A DNA stretch of 64,000 nt from Poriferisodalis sp965204195 (GTDB taxonomy: Bacteria > Actinomycetota > Acidimicrobiia > Acidimicrobiales > Poriferisodalaceae), in the NCBI RefSeq assembly GCF_965204195.1, contig NZ_OZ241975.1:2356001-2420000 (forward strand), written 5' to 3'. Positions 1-7,017 of the stretch are shown one piece after another. Position 1 is the first letter of the stretch; each line of letters begins with the position of its first letter. The translations under genes were made by a program, and so were the position numbers. The notes beneath the pieces were generated by a model. That model made no database searches, was not told the DNA's origin, and worked only from the letters and a program-made list of their open reading frames with translations.

Positions 1-341
1 TCGTCGTCGACGAAGAACGTCTGAGCCACCGGTGCCGGGTCGGCCAGCCCCGTCGTCTCGATGAGGATCTGGTCGAACCGGTCCTTGCGCCGCATCAGGT
101 TGCCGAGAATGCGGATCAGATCGCCGCGAACGGTGCAGCAGATGCAACCGTTGTTCATCTCGAAGATCTCTTCTTCGGCATCGAGGACGATGGCATCGTC
201 GATGCCCACCTCGCCGAACTCGTTCTCGATCACCGCAATCCGCTTGCCGTGCTGCTCGGTGAGGATGTGATTCAACAGCGTTGTCTTGCCCGCACCGAGA
301 AAGCCCGTCAACACCGTTACAGGAACTCGATCATCAACCAT
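1..341 (-). CDS. COG0523 (CobW/YjiA/Zng1-type) GTPase, 5' part only
   Basis: This is the N-terminal 113 residues of a G3E-family GTPase; the rest lies beyond the left edge. The Walker A motif GFLGAGKTTLLN is near residue 12, and the family's metal-binding CICC motif is near residue 67. Members deliver zinc, cobalt or other metals to client enzymes, using GTP hydrolysis. The ATG at 341 has no Shine-Dalgarno sequence before it, and a Fur-family-like palindrome starts 9 bases upstream. Together these suggest a leaderless, metal-repressed transcript. The client cannot be told from this fragment, but a zinc role is favoured by the operator type. Confidence 0.9.
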   Translation of the reverse strand, partial: MVDDRVPVTVLTGFLGAGKTTLLNHILTEQHGKRIAVIENEFGEVGIDDAIVLDAEEEIFEMNNGCICCTVRGDLIRILGNLMRRKDRFDQILIETTGLADPAPVAQTFFVDD

Positions 342-349
342 GACGTAGA

Positions 350-364
350 TGGTAATGATTCCCA
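350..364. promoter_or_regulatory. Fur/Zur-like 7-1-7 operator
   Basis: The 15-base sequence TGGTAATGATTCCCA is an inverted repeat with 6 of 7 arm positions paired around a central base. It has the layout of the Fur-family 7-1-7 box. It sits 8 bases before the GTPase start codon, where it would cover the promoter core of a leaderless gene. Zur is the likeliest regulator because COG0523 genes are classic Zur targets. This is inferred from sequence only. Confidence 0.55.
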
Positions 365-400
365 TTCCCCTGTACACCGCGGCACCAGTTGGTGCTGGGG

Positions 401-724
401 TCAAACGGCTCCGGAATTACCGGCGTCGGAGGCGTCGATGAGGCGTCGGGGGACGGTGGCGTTGATGGTGTCGATCGCGTCGATGACGTCGTGGGCTACC
501 CACACGCGGGATCGACCGGCGCGGTGTTCGCTGAGCCGCACGATCCCGGCATCGGCGAGCTGGTGCAGGATCTGTGAGGCGCGGGCCGGTGTCAGCTCGT
601 AGACGGCTTGGATCTCGCCGGCGGTGATGGCGGGCGTGTGCAGCAGCCCGACCAGGTCAGGACGGGCCTCCCGGGGGCCGCATGACGGCGCGGGCTGCGT
701 CCTCCCTGGTCGCCTGATGGGCAC
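401..724 (-). pseudogene. Truncated Fic-family gene, C-terminal winged-helix part
   Basis: The last 75 or so residues (from TPAITAGEIQA to PRRLID) are nearly identical to the C-terminal helix-turn-helix domain of the Fic protein at 10461-11726. The Fic catalytic domain is absent. The residues before the matching part have no counterpart in that protein. This is therefore a detached duplicate of a fic 3' end, which could at most make a small DNA-binding domain. It is one of several gene fragments in the first 12 kb that have a longer relative elsewhere in the window. Confidence 0.75.
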
Positions 725-938
725 TTGGGACTGCTCGTGTGGGGTGCGGAGTCTCGCCGCGTGGGGGTCTAGGGTCTCGTCTCATTGCGCGGCCGGCGGC
801 GGGCCGAGCCGTCTCGCTGATGTGCGGCGCTGCGGGCGTGGGGGGCAGGGATGCTTCTGGTTGTCGTGGTGTCCTGCTGTGCGCTGCGGCCCGGCCGGTC
901 GGCTAATCTGCGGCGCGACTCTCGCTCAGGAGGTGCAC

Positions 939-1863
939 ATGCCCGCCAGGACCGTACACAACGCTTCGGGGTTCGCAGCGGTGCCTTTGGCGCGCGGGCG
1001 CGCCGATTCTGCGGGGGGGGGGGGGTAGAGCACTAGCTCGCCGTGGCGTCCGCCTGCGCCTGGCCGCGCTGCTGCTGGCCGCGCTGGCTGCGGCGGTGTT
1101 GGCCGCATCGAGTCCGGCCGTCGCCCAGACCGTCCCGGATGGCGGGGAGGAAGCCTGGTCCGCCACGCTGACGGCCCAGCAAGTGACAGCCGGGTCGTCG
1201 GGCTGCTCGCGCGCCGGCTCCACCGGATGCGCTGAGCATTTGACGCCCCGCACTTTCAGGATCGGAAGCACGACCTACAGGGTGCTACGACTGGTTGCCG
1301 GTAACGCTGCGCTGCACATGACGATTACCCCCTCACTGCCGACGGGTCGGGTCGAGCAATGGGATTTGGTAGTCAACAGAGGTCCATCGCTCGGGACGGC
1401 TACGTACCAGGTGGACTCGGATGGGGGCCTTACCGCGTTCACGCTCGGTGTCACACCCTGGACGGCGGGCGAGTCGGTGAAGATCACGCTGTACAGACCC
1501 TACGAGGACGTAGCGGCCGAGGACGCGCGGAAAGCGGCCAGCCGCTCGGGCGCGTGCGGCTCGCCGAACCTGCAAGGCTTGCCCGCTGACAAGCGAGCCG
1601 ACGAGGGAGAAAGCGCCGAGCAGGGCTTGTGGCATTGCCACGGCGACGGCGTCTATCACCGGCACCCGGATTGGCGCTACCGTCACCCGGCCCCGGGCCA
1701 AGCGGTGCGCGCGACCCCGGACCCCAACCCTGTCCCGCCTCCTCCGGCGACTGCCGCGGCAGGCGCCTATACGCAACAGCAGACGGGTGCTCCGGCTATC
1801 AAGACCGAAGGCTTCGGCAACTGGCACTCGCACCCTGACGGCAGGTTCCACCGCCACGGCTAG
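939..1863 (+). CDS. Secreted His-rich protein with poly-G phase switch, copy 1 (currently out of frame)
   Basis: A strong ribosome site (AGGAGG) precedes ATG 939. That frame runs 29 codons and ends at TAG 1026, directly after 13 G residues. With one G fewer it would continue through a signal peptide (two Arg, an Ala/Leu core, cleavage after PAVA) and a mature domain starting TVPDGGEE with WSATLT and a Cys pair. It would end in a tail rich in His (WHCHGDGVYHRH, YRHP, FHRHG). Without the switch, the first start in the long frame is GTG 1096, which falls inside the signal peptide. The His tail could bind metal, but no known family was recognised. The coordinates span the frame as it would read with 12 G. 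Confidence 0.7.
1013..1025 (+). repeat. Homopolymeric G tract, 13 bases
   Basis: Thirteen consecutive G residues lie 74 bases after the start codon and just before the signal-peptide coding region. Slipped-strand changes of one base would switch the downstream frame on or off. The same length occurs in the paralogue at 3218-3230. Confidence 0.9.
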
Positions 1864-1935
1864 GCGACCGGCCGCAGCCCTACGGCATGGCACGCTGAAC
1901 GCCTGGCTTCCCCGCGCAAGCCGTGAGCGACCGGC

Positions 1936-2060
1936 TTGCCCGTCTCGATCACGATCCTCACCGCACCAGCGCGGAACTCCGGATCGAACCTTCTTCGTGT
2001 CTCTGGCATAACTCCCCTTCCTCTGAGAGCATGCCTCCTAAATTCGGGGGAAGCCCACCC
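1936..2060 (-). mobile_element. IS3-type element left end with orfA start, remnant
   Basis: From ATG 2009 leftwards the sequence reads MPETRRRFDPEFRAGAVR and continues for about 25 residues. This is the typical N-terminus of an IS3-family OrfA helix-turn-helix protein. It then runs straight into the trailer of the long repeat, so the rest of the element is gone. A ribosome site (GGAAGGGGAG) precedes the ATG. The GC-rich sequence around 2040-2056 may be the terminal repeat. The lone orfB at 25403 may derive from a related element. Confidence 0.6.
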
Positions 2061-2114
2061 ATGGCGTGGGGAAACACAGCTATAAGCCCCCGAGCGAGAC
2101 AGCGACACGTGACC

Positions 2115-2651
2115 ATGACCACACACACCTTCACCCTGATCATCGACGGTCCCGACCTCCAAGATGACGAGATCATCGATGAGGTGTTCGAGGCCGGTTG
2201 CGATGACGCCCTGATCGGCCGAGCCGACGGCATCCAGTTCGCGGACTTCGACCGCGAGGCCGACACCCTCCAGCAGGCCATGCTGTCCGCCGTCGCTCAG
2301 CTCGAGTCCATCGAGGGCGTCACCGTGGTTCGTGTCGCCGATGCCGGGCTGGTGTCCATGGCCGACATCGCAGCCCGCACCAACAGAACCCGCGAGAGCG
2401 TGCGACTCCTCATCTCCGGCGAGCGCGGACCCGGCGGGTTCCCGCCGGCCGTCACCGATCCCCGCAGCCGCTACCGGCTCTGGCGCAGCGACGAAGTCGC
2501 AGCCTGGCTCCGAGAGAACCTCAACGCTCTGCTCAGCGACGCTGCCGATGACCACCTACGAGCGGCCATCAACGCCGGTCTCGAACTCCGCCATCACCGG
2601 GCCCACCTCGGTGACGCAGAACGCTCGGACCTCCAAGCCCTGGTCGGCTGA
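2115..2651 (+). CDS. Helix-turn-helix DNA-binding protein, actinobacterial family
   Basis: 178 residues. The N-terminal half is an alpha/beta domain starting TFTLIIDGPDLQDDE. The second half has a helix-turn-helix (VSMADIAARTNRTRESVRLL) followed by a winged or wHTH-like segment (RYRLWRSDEVAAWL). Proteins of this shape are common in actinobacteria as single small genes in accessory regions, often suspected to be antitoxins or regulators. GTG 2109 two codons upstream is an equal candidate start. No partner gene is adjacent, and the gene lies between the two long repeats. Confidence 0.75.
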   Translation: MTTHTFTLIIDGPDLQDDEIIDEVFEAGCDDALIGRADGIQFADFDREADTLQQAMLSAVAQLESIEGVTVVRVADAGLVSMADIAARTNRTRESVRLLISGERGPGGFPPAVTDPRSRYRLWRSDEVAAWLRENLNALLSDAADDHLRAAINAGLELRHHRAHLGDAERSDLQALVG

Positions 2652-2780
2652 GTGCCAGGTGCGGTTCAGGAGCGGAAAGGGCGGAATCGACTACCACGCC
2701 GACCGCGGTCTGATCGGTTGGCGGAGGCGCTCGCGCCTTTGGGCAGCACGCGTGCAGCGGTCATGCGCTCCGACCCGGAG

Positions 2781-2987
2781 TCAAGCGACGTCGAGAAACC
2801 TACGGAGAGCGGCTCGGATGATCTCGCTGGTGCTGGTGTGGTCGGCCTCTGCTCGGGTCTCGATCGCCGCCTTCAGCTCAGGATCGATTTCGTGCCGTCG
2901 GCGCTCAAGGGCTCTCAGCAGCGAGACGTTGAACTTGGGGTTGGCGTCATCGAACTGGACTTCTGCATAGGCAATGGAGGATTGCAC
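2781..2987 (-). pseudogene. Chimeric small ORF: nuclease C-terminal piece joined to ribbon-helix-helix piece
   Basis: 68 residues. Residues 3-35 (SSIAYAEVQFDDANPKF and onward to the RRR-HEID segment) resemble the DUF4268-like part of the protein at 9264-10382 (SSAYAGVQFDHADDIF). Residues 36-68 (DHTSTSEIIRAALRRFL) look like a CopG-type ribbon-helix-helix antitoxin. The join suggests a recombination scar rather than a designed fusion. The ORF could still be expressed. Its 5' edge lies next to the start of the second long repeat. Confidence 0.4.
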
Positions 2988-3143
2988 CCAGAACGCAACC
3001 GGCGGCGGGCCGAGCGTCTCGCTGGTGTGCGGGGCTGCGGGCGTGGGGGGCTGGGATGCTCGTGGTTGTCGTGGTGTCCTGCTGTGTGCTGCGGCCCGGC
3101 AGGTCGGCTAATGTGCGGCGCGACTCTCGCTCAGGAGGTGCAC

Positions 3144-4053
3144 ATGCCCGCCAGGACCGTACACAACGCTTCGGAGTTCGCAGCGGCGCCTGTGGCGCGC
3201 GGGCGCGCCGATTCTGCGGGGGGGGGGGGGTAGAGCACTAGCTCGCCGTGGCGTCCGCCTGCGCCTGGCCGCGCTGCTGGCAGCGCTGGCTGCGGCGGTC
3301 TTGACTGCATCGAGTCCGGCCGTCGCCCAGAGCGCCCCGGATGGCGGGGAGGAAGTTTGGTCCGCCACGCTGACGGCCCAGTCACTCCAAGACGGGTCAA
3401 CGACTGGCTGCGATTCCAGCGGCACCACCGGATGCGCTGCGCATTTGACGGACCGCACTTTCAGAATCGGAGGCACGACCTACAGGGTGACACACATGAG
3501 TTCCGGCAACACCGTGTTCGGAATTACGACTGTCCCCCCGATGCCGCAGGATTTGGTCAAGGGCTGGATATTGATAGTGGACAGAGGTCCAAATGGCGGG
3601 ACGAGTACGTACACGCTCGGGGGGATTTTTGGGGCGTCGGGGCTGTCGGGTAGAGCTTGGTCGCCGGACCATACGGCAAAGCTCACGCTGTACAGGCCCT
3701 ACGAGGACGTAGCGGCCGAGGACGCGCGGAAAGCGGCAAGCCGCTCGGGCGCGTGCGGCTCGCCGAACCTGCAAGGCTTGCCGGCTGACAAGCGAGCCGA
3801 CGAGGGAGAAAGCGCCGAGCAGGGCTTGTGGCATTGCCACGGCGACGGCGTCTATCACCGGCACCCGGATTGGCGCTACCGTCACCCGGCCCCGGGCCAA
3901 GCGGTGCGCGCGACCGGGGACCCGGTCGCCCCGCGTCTGCCGACTGCCCCGCCGGGCGCCTATACGCGACAGCAAACGGGTGCTCCGGCGATCAAGACCG
4001 AAGGCTTCGGCAACTGGCACTGGCACGGCGACATCTACCATCGCCACGGCTAG
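3144..4053 (+). CDS. Secreted His-rich protein with poly-G phase switch, copy 2 (currently out of frame)
   Basis: Same design as the gene at 939. AGGAGG precedes ATG 3144, a 13-G tract occupies 3218-3230, and the frame closes at TAG right after the tract. With 12 G the frame enters a signal peptide (ARRGVRLRLAALLAALAAAV, cleavage after PAVA) and the mature protein. The Cys pair, WSATLT motif and the His-rich tail (WHCHGDGVYHRH, WHWHGDIYHRHG) are kept. Residues in the middle third differ strongly from copy 1, while the 3' half is nearly identical, including at silent sites. Three amino-acid changes occur in the 24 codons before the tract. Function unknown; surface exposure or secretion is likely. 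Confidence 0.7.
3218..3230 (+). repeat. Homopolymeric G tract, 13 bases
   Basis: Thirteen G residues in the same position and phase as the tract at 1013-1025, directly before the signal-peptide region of the second paralogue. Confidence 0.9.
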
Positions 4054-4193
4054 GCGACCGGCCGCAGCCCTACGGCATGGCACGCTGAACGCCTGGCTTC
4101 CCCGCGCAAGCCCTGAGCGACCGGCCGCCGCCCTGTCCCTTGCGAGTGCGACTCGGGCGGCCTTCTGCGGAGGGTGCGGCCACGCGGGATGCG

Positions 4194-4382
4194 AGGCTGG
4201 GGCGACCAGCTCCAGCGCGTCCAGCGCGACATGCCAGATGTCGACGAGCAGGAAGTCGACCGGTCCCCCGCGGTCGACCAGCGTCTCGCGCAGATCGCCC
4301 TCTCGAAGCTCGATCCACGGGGCGAGCCGCGCTTCGGAGAAGCCAGACCTTCGAGCACAGGATCATGCAGCGGTGACGTCAT
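4194..4382 (-). pseudogene. Internally deleted copy of the methyltransferase gene at 7018-7701
   Basis: The stretch 4194-4345 matches about 7175-7320 of the intact gene, and 4350-4382 matches its first codons (MTSPLHD). The central third, including the AdoMet-binding region, is missing. The trailer to about 4452 also resembles 7702-7762. It cannot encode a working enzyme. Confidence 0.8.
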
Positions 4383-4442
4383 GCGGTTCCTCTCCCGATT
4401 GCCGTGTGTCGCGGGCCGAGTTCCTCGGCCGGCGACACATAG

Positions 4443-4760
4443 TCACAGACCCAGGACGGCTCGCAGTCCGTCGTCGATGGCATCGACCAGGGCTTGGGGC
4501 AGCCGGCCCGCACGCTCCCCCAGCCATGTGCGTTCCACCAGCTCCAGTCCGAGCGGCACGGCAACGGAGTCGGAGGGCAGGCCGGTCACCGCGGCGTCGA
4601 GCAGGACATTGCCAGCGAGACCTGCCCGATCGAGATTCGAGGTCAGCGGCACGACCTGGGTTTGCCAGACATCGACACCCAGCACGTCGTCAGAGGACAC
4701 GACGACACACGGCCGATGTTTGTCGAGATCGATCCAGTACACCCCGCCGCGCACTACCAC
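4443..4760 (-). CDS. MazF/PemK-type endoribonuclease toxin
   Basis: 105 residues with the PemK/MazF fold signature: VRGGVYWIDLD at the N-terminus, RPCVVVSSDD, VVPLTSN in the middle and an Asp/Leu-rich C-terminus. Members cleave mRNA at short motifs. The GTG start at 4760 overlaps the end of the upstream antitoxin gene by 7 bases, so the two are translationally coupled. A 3' fragment of a close relative is left at 11827-12024. The full length and intact motifs suggest an active toxin. Confidence 0.85.
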   Translation of the reverse strand: MVVRGGVYWIDLDKHRPCVVVSSDDVLGVDVWQTQVVPLTSNLDRAGLAGNVLLDAAVTGLPSDSVAVPLGLELVERTWLGERAGRLPQALVDAIDDGLRAVLGL

Positions 4761-4984
4761 GGCGCAGATCGCTCCATCCGCTCACCAACTGCCAAGGCGT
4801 CCGCAGGCATCAGTGCCTCCGGAGCGGCCAGGGCCGCATCCGCAACAAGCTGATCGGCGAAGGACATGGTCGACTTGGCCGCGTGGCGCCGGAGCTGATC
4901 GGTCACCCACCTCGAGAACGGCACGTGCAAGCTCTCGATGATCGGCACGACGTCATCGGGCACACTGATGGTCTTGTTAGGCAC
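4754..4984 (-). CDS. MazE-like antitoxin of the MazF pair
   Basis: 76 residues from GTG 4984: an N-terminal DNA-binding strand-helix-helix segment (KTISVPDDVVPIIESL, then SRWVTDQLRRH) and an acidic/hydrophobic C-terminal tail that would wrap the toxin. Longer frames upstream exist, but GTG 4984 fits best. It is the predicted first transcribed base behind a perfect TATAAT box, which gives a leaderless mRNA. The palindrome over that box is the likely autoregulatory operator. Confidence 0.75.
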   Translation of the reverse strand: MPNKTISVPDDVVPIIESLHVPFSRWVTDQLRRHAAKSTMSFADQLVADAALAAPEALMPADALAVGERMERSAPW

Positions 4985-5001
4985 GTACGTATTATACGTA
5001 C
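4985..5001 (-). promoter_or_regulatory. Leaderless promoter with palindromic operator for the MazEF pair
   Basis: GTACGTATTATACGTAC is a perfect 7-base inverted repeat around TTA. On the minus strand it contains TATAAT (4996-4991), six bases before the GTG start codon. A repressor bound here would block polymerase directly, as expected for antitoxin autoregulation. Confidence 0.75.
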
Positions 5002-5120
5002 ATAGAACTCCGAAGGCTCTGCCAAACCGACGAGTTCGGCCTCGTCGAGCACCGATGCTGAGCGCGTCTACGCGGGAACTACCCTTGTCGGCACGCGAGC
5101 GTGATTCCTGGGGAGCGCCG

Positions 5121-5357
5121 ATGTCGAAGACGTACACGTTGCCCTACACGCTGAAGGTGCCTTCCGAGGAAACCGAGCACATGTATCTGGCTGAAGTGCC
5201 TGTGCTGCCGGGCTGCCGTGCGTGGGGCGAAACCGCCGAAGAAGCGCTGCACAATCTTGACGGCGTTGCGGCGGACTTCATCGCGTCGTATAACGAACAT
5301 GGCGACGAATTGCCCCAGTCAATTGCTGCTGCCGGCGAACTCGTCATCGCGGTGTGA
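5121..5357 (+). CDS. hicB: HicB-type antitoxin
   Basis: 78 residues with the HicB fold: strands YTLKVPSEETEHMYLAEVP, the family signature LPGCRAWGETAEEALHNLDG, and a C-terminal helix plus strand. HicB blocks the HicA mRNA-cleaving toxin. The start at 5121 is chosen because MSKTY begins the conserved domain; the same start context recurs at 6088. Its stop overlaps the start of hicA by four bases (GTGA). The partner is broken, so this antitoxin may now be an orphan. No DNA-binding extension is present. Confidence 0.8.
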   Translation: MSKTYTLPYTLKVPSEETEHMYLAEVPVLPGCRAWGETAEEALHNLDGVAADFIASYNEHGDELPQSIAAAGELVIAV

Positions 5358-5532
5358 CCTATCGGGAACTGGCCCGCAAACTGAAATCACTCGGCTGCGA
5401 ATTCGATCGCCAGTCGCGCGGATCGCATTAGATTTGGCACAACCCGGCCACAAGCACGCGGACCACGATCCCCAACTGGGGGACCTGCGCCCCGGGACTG
5501 CGTTTCATCTGCGTTCGCGCGACCGAACCTGA
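5354..5532 (+). pseudogene. hicA: HicA-type mRNA interferase toxin, inactivated
   Basis: From GTG 5354 the reading is TYRELARKLKSLGCEFDRQS and on to RGSH, a good HicA N-terminus that includes the catalytic-His region. It meets an amber codon (TAG 5429-5431) at codon 26. After it the frame continues as IWHNPAT and TTIPNWG. A one-base shift is then needed to reach the conserved tail (DLRPGTAFHLRSRD). One nonsense mutation plus one frameshift make it non-functional. The four-base overlap with hicB shows the original operon structure. Confidence 0.8.
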
Positions 5533-5594
5533 ATTTTCTGGGCAGCATCAGGCAGGGTTGGCGGCCTTGAGACAGGAGGCTGCGGAATTGGGTC

Positions 5595-5951
5595 TCACTC
5601 TCCCTCCAGGACCCCCGCTATCACCTGCAGGGCTAGCGCTGACAGAGAGAACACGCCGAACAGCACCCAACCGAGAGTCGTATTGGCACTCTCCATGCAC
5701 TGATCAATTCCTGCGCTGGTCCAGTAGCTGTCTGTGCAATTGGAATAGCGGAAGAAATAATCCACTACGCCGAGCACGGCGACGACGGCTGCGGCGATCC
5801 AGAAGTTCCGCGCGTATCGTCGACATCTGTCGCTCTTCGTCCTCGGAACGTGTCTCGGAGAGCGAGCCACACGCCCCTCTGGCGGTGGAACCGGCACCGG
5901 TGGCCTGAGGTCCCTCATCGGCTTGCGCTTCACGCTTGCCCCCCTCGCCAT
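5595..5951 (-). CDS. Small two-helix membrane protein
   Basis: 118 residues. A basic, Pro-rich cytoplasmic N-terminus of about 45 residues is followed by a first membrane segment (FWIAAAVVAVLGVVDYFF), a short loop with two Cys, and a second segment (LGWVLFGVFSLSALALQVIAG). No family was recognised. The hydrophobic segments and good codon use support a real gene, but the start is uncertain; an internal Met at residue 12 is an alternative. It is flanked by toxin-antitoxin remnants, and no partner is evident. Confidence 0.5.
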   Translation of the reverse strand: MARGASVKRKPMRDLRPPVPVPPPEGRVARSPRHVPRTKSDRCRRYARNFWIAAAVVAVLGVVDYFFRYSNCTDSYWTSAGIDQCMESANTTLGWVLFGVFSLSALALQVIAGVLEGE

Positions 5952-6087
5952 GTCGGCGGCTCGGCGGCACCGTGAGACACCCCGTGCCCGATTTCCGCTG
6001 TCGCGAGCACCCTCTCGGCATCATCGTTCATGGCGAGATTGTGCCGCATTCACCACCAAGTCGCTCGCCCGGCCTCGGAGAGCGCCT

Positions 6088-6165
6088 ATGTCGAAGACCT
6101 ACATGCTCCCGTGCATGCGCGAATGGCCCACGGACGTCGAGTCCGGCGGGTCTAGGCGTCGCTGA
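6088..6165 (+). pseudogene. hicB 5' fragment
   Basis: MSKTYMLP and its upstream bases repeat the start of the hicB gene at 5121 (MSKTYTLP). Homology ends after about ten codons, and the frame closes at 6165 inside the neighbouring oxidoreductase remnant. A fragment only. Confidence 0.55.
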
Positions 6166-6979
6166 TCGCACTCGCCAAGTCCTCGAGGTGCATCGGATCC
6201 AGCTCGCCTCGCCACGACCGCACCCCTATGCCGACTCCTGCGTCGAAGAAGTCTTGCGGGCGCGTGACCGCCTTGTCAGTGTCGCCGCCAGCCTCGGAGA
6301 TGAGGTGGACCGACGGTCGATGTCTGGCTCGTCACGCCCGACGCGCCCGCAGAACCTCGTTGAGCTCGCGCCACGCGGCGACATCGGCAGGAAACGTCAT
6401 GTCCCACTGGTCGGCGTACTTGGCCGCCGTCCGCAGCGTCTGCACCCGGCCCTGCCCGCCGATCACAATCGGGATGCGCTCCTGCGCCGACTTGGGCTCA
6501 CACCACGCATCAGCCATATCGAAGAACCGGCCCGTGTAGGTGGTAGCCGTCTCGGGCAGCAGCCTGACGATTGCCTCCATGCCCTCCTCGAGCCGGTCCG
6601 AGCGGTCGCGCAACGGCCCGAGATCGATGCCGTACCCATCGCATAACATGAAATTCCAGCCCGCGCCAATCCCTAGCTCGAGGCGTCCACCCGAGTCACG
6701 GTCCAGCGTCGCCACCATGTTCGCAGTGACGGCCGGATGGCGGTGATGCATGCCCTTCGCCATCCCGCCTACGCGCACCCGCGTGGTGACCTGCGCCAGA
6801 ACCGCCAGCATCGTCCAGCCCTACAGGTTGTGGCCGTCGTAGGGAGGCACCAAGGAATGGAATCGGTCCCAGTTCCACGCCGACTCGCACGCCTCGAGTT
6901 CGCCCGCCGCCTTCCAGACCACCAGATATTCCGGCCATGTCGCGTGGTGGGGCGGCGTCCTGATCGCACGATGTCGCAT
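6152..6979 (-). pseudogene. Decayed luciferase-like F420-type oxidoreductase
   Basis: This is a paralogue of the intact gene at 31507-32346, recognisable from end to end. ATG 6979 begins MRHRAIRTPPHHATWPEYL. A TAG codon stands where the intact copy has Glu in DGPNLEGWTM. Downstream the frame is open from GWTMLAVLAQ to VLRARRA, and the last 60 codons are shifted and deleted. Nonsense plus frameshift show the copy is dead. Downstream of the stop, a 159-codon open frame remains (6332-6811). Confidence 0.85.
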
Positions 6980-7017
6980 GTGGACTCCTATCGCAGGCAG
7001 CCTGAAATATGCGCGCG

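Larger units (their letters stand above)
793..1935. repeat. Long direct repeat, copy 1 (pair with 2999-4125)
   Basis: About 1.14 kb including roughly 145 bases of upstream leader, the poly-G tract, a complete secreted-protein gene and about 70 bases of trailer. It matches 2999-4125 in the same orientation. Leader, signal-peptide region, the 3' half of the gene and trailer are almost identical. The middle third of the gene is strongly diverged. The right edge abuts an IS3-type fragment. Confidence 0.9.
2999..4125. repeat. Long direct repeat, copy 2 (pair with 793-1935)
   Basis: This is the second copy of the roughly 1.1 kb unit, in the same orientation, with the same leader, G tract, gene and trailer. 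The trailer ends about 70 bases after the stop codon, at the same point as in copy 1. The flanking sequences differ on both sides. Confidence 0.9.

Noticed and set aside
1013..3230. The two 13-G tracts as sequencing or assembly errors.
   Set aside because: Homopolymer length can be misread, but two diverged copies show the same length and the same phase, and the flanks differ by point changes. Read support should still be checked.
5429..6815. Two TAG codons at places where relatives have sense codons (in hicA and in the oxidoreductase copy), as a hint of amber recoding.
   Set aside because: Both genes also carry frameshifts, and intact core genes in the window end normally. Simple decay explains it.
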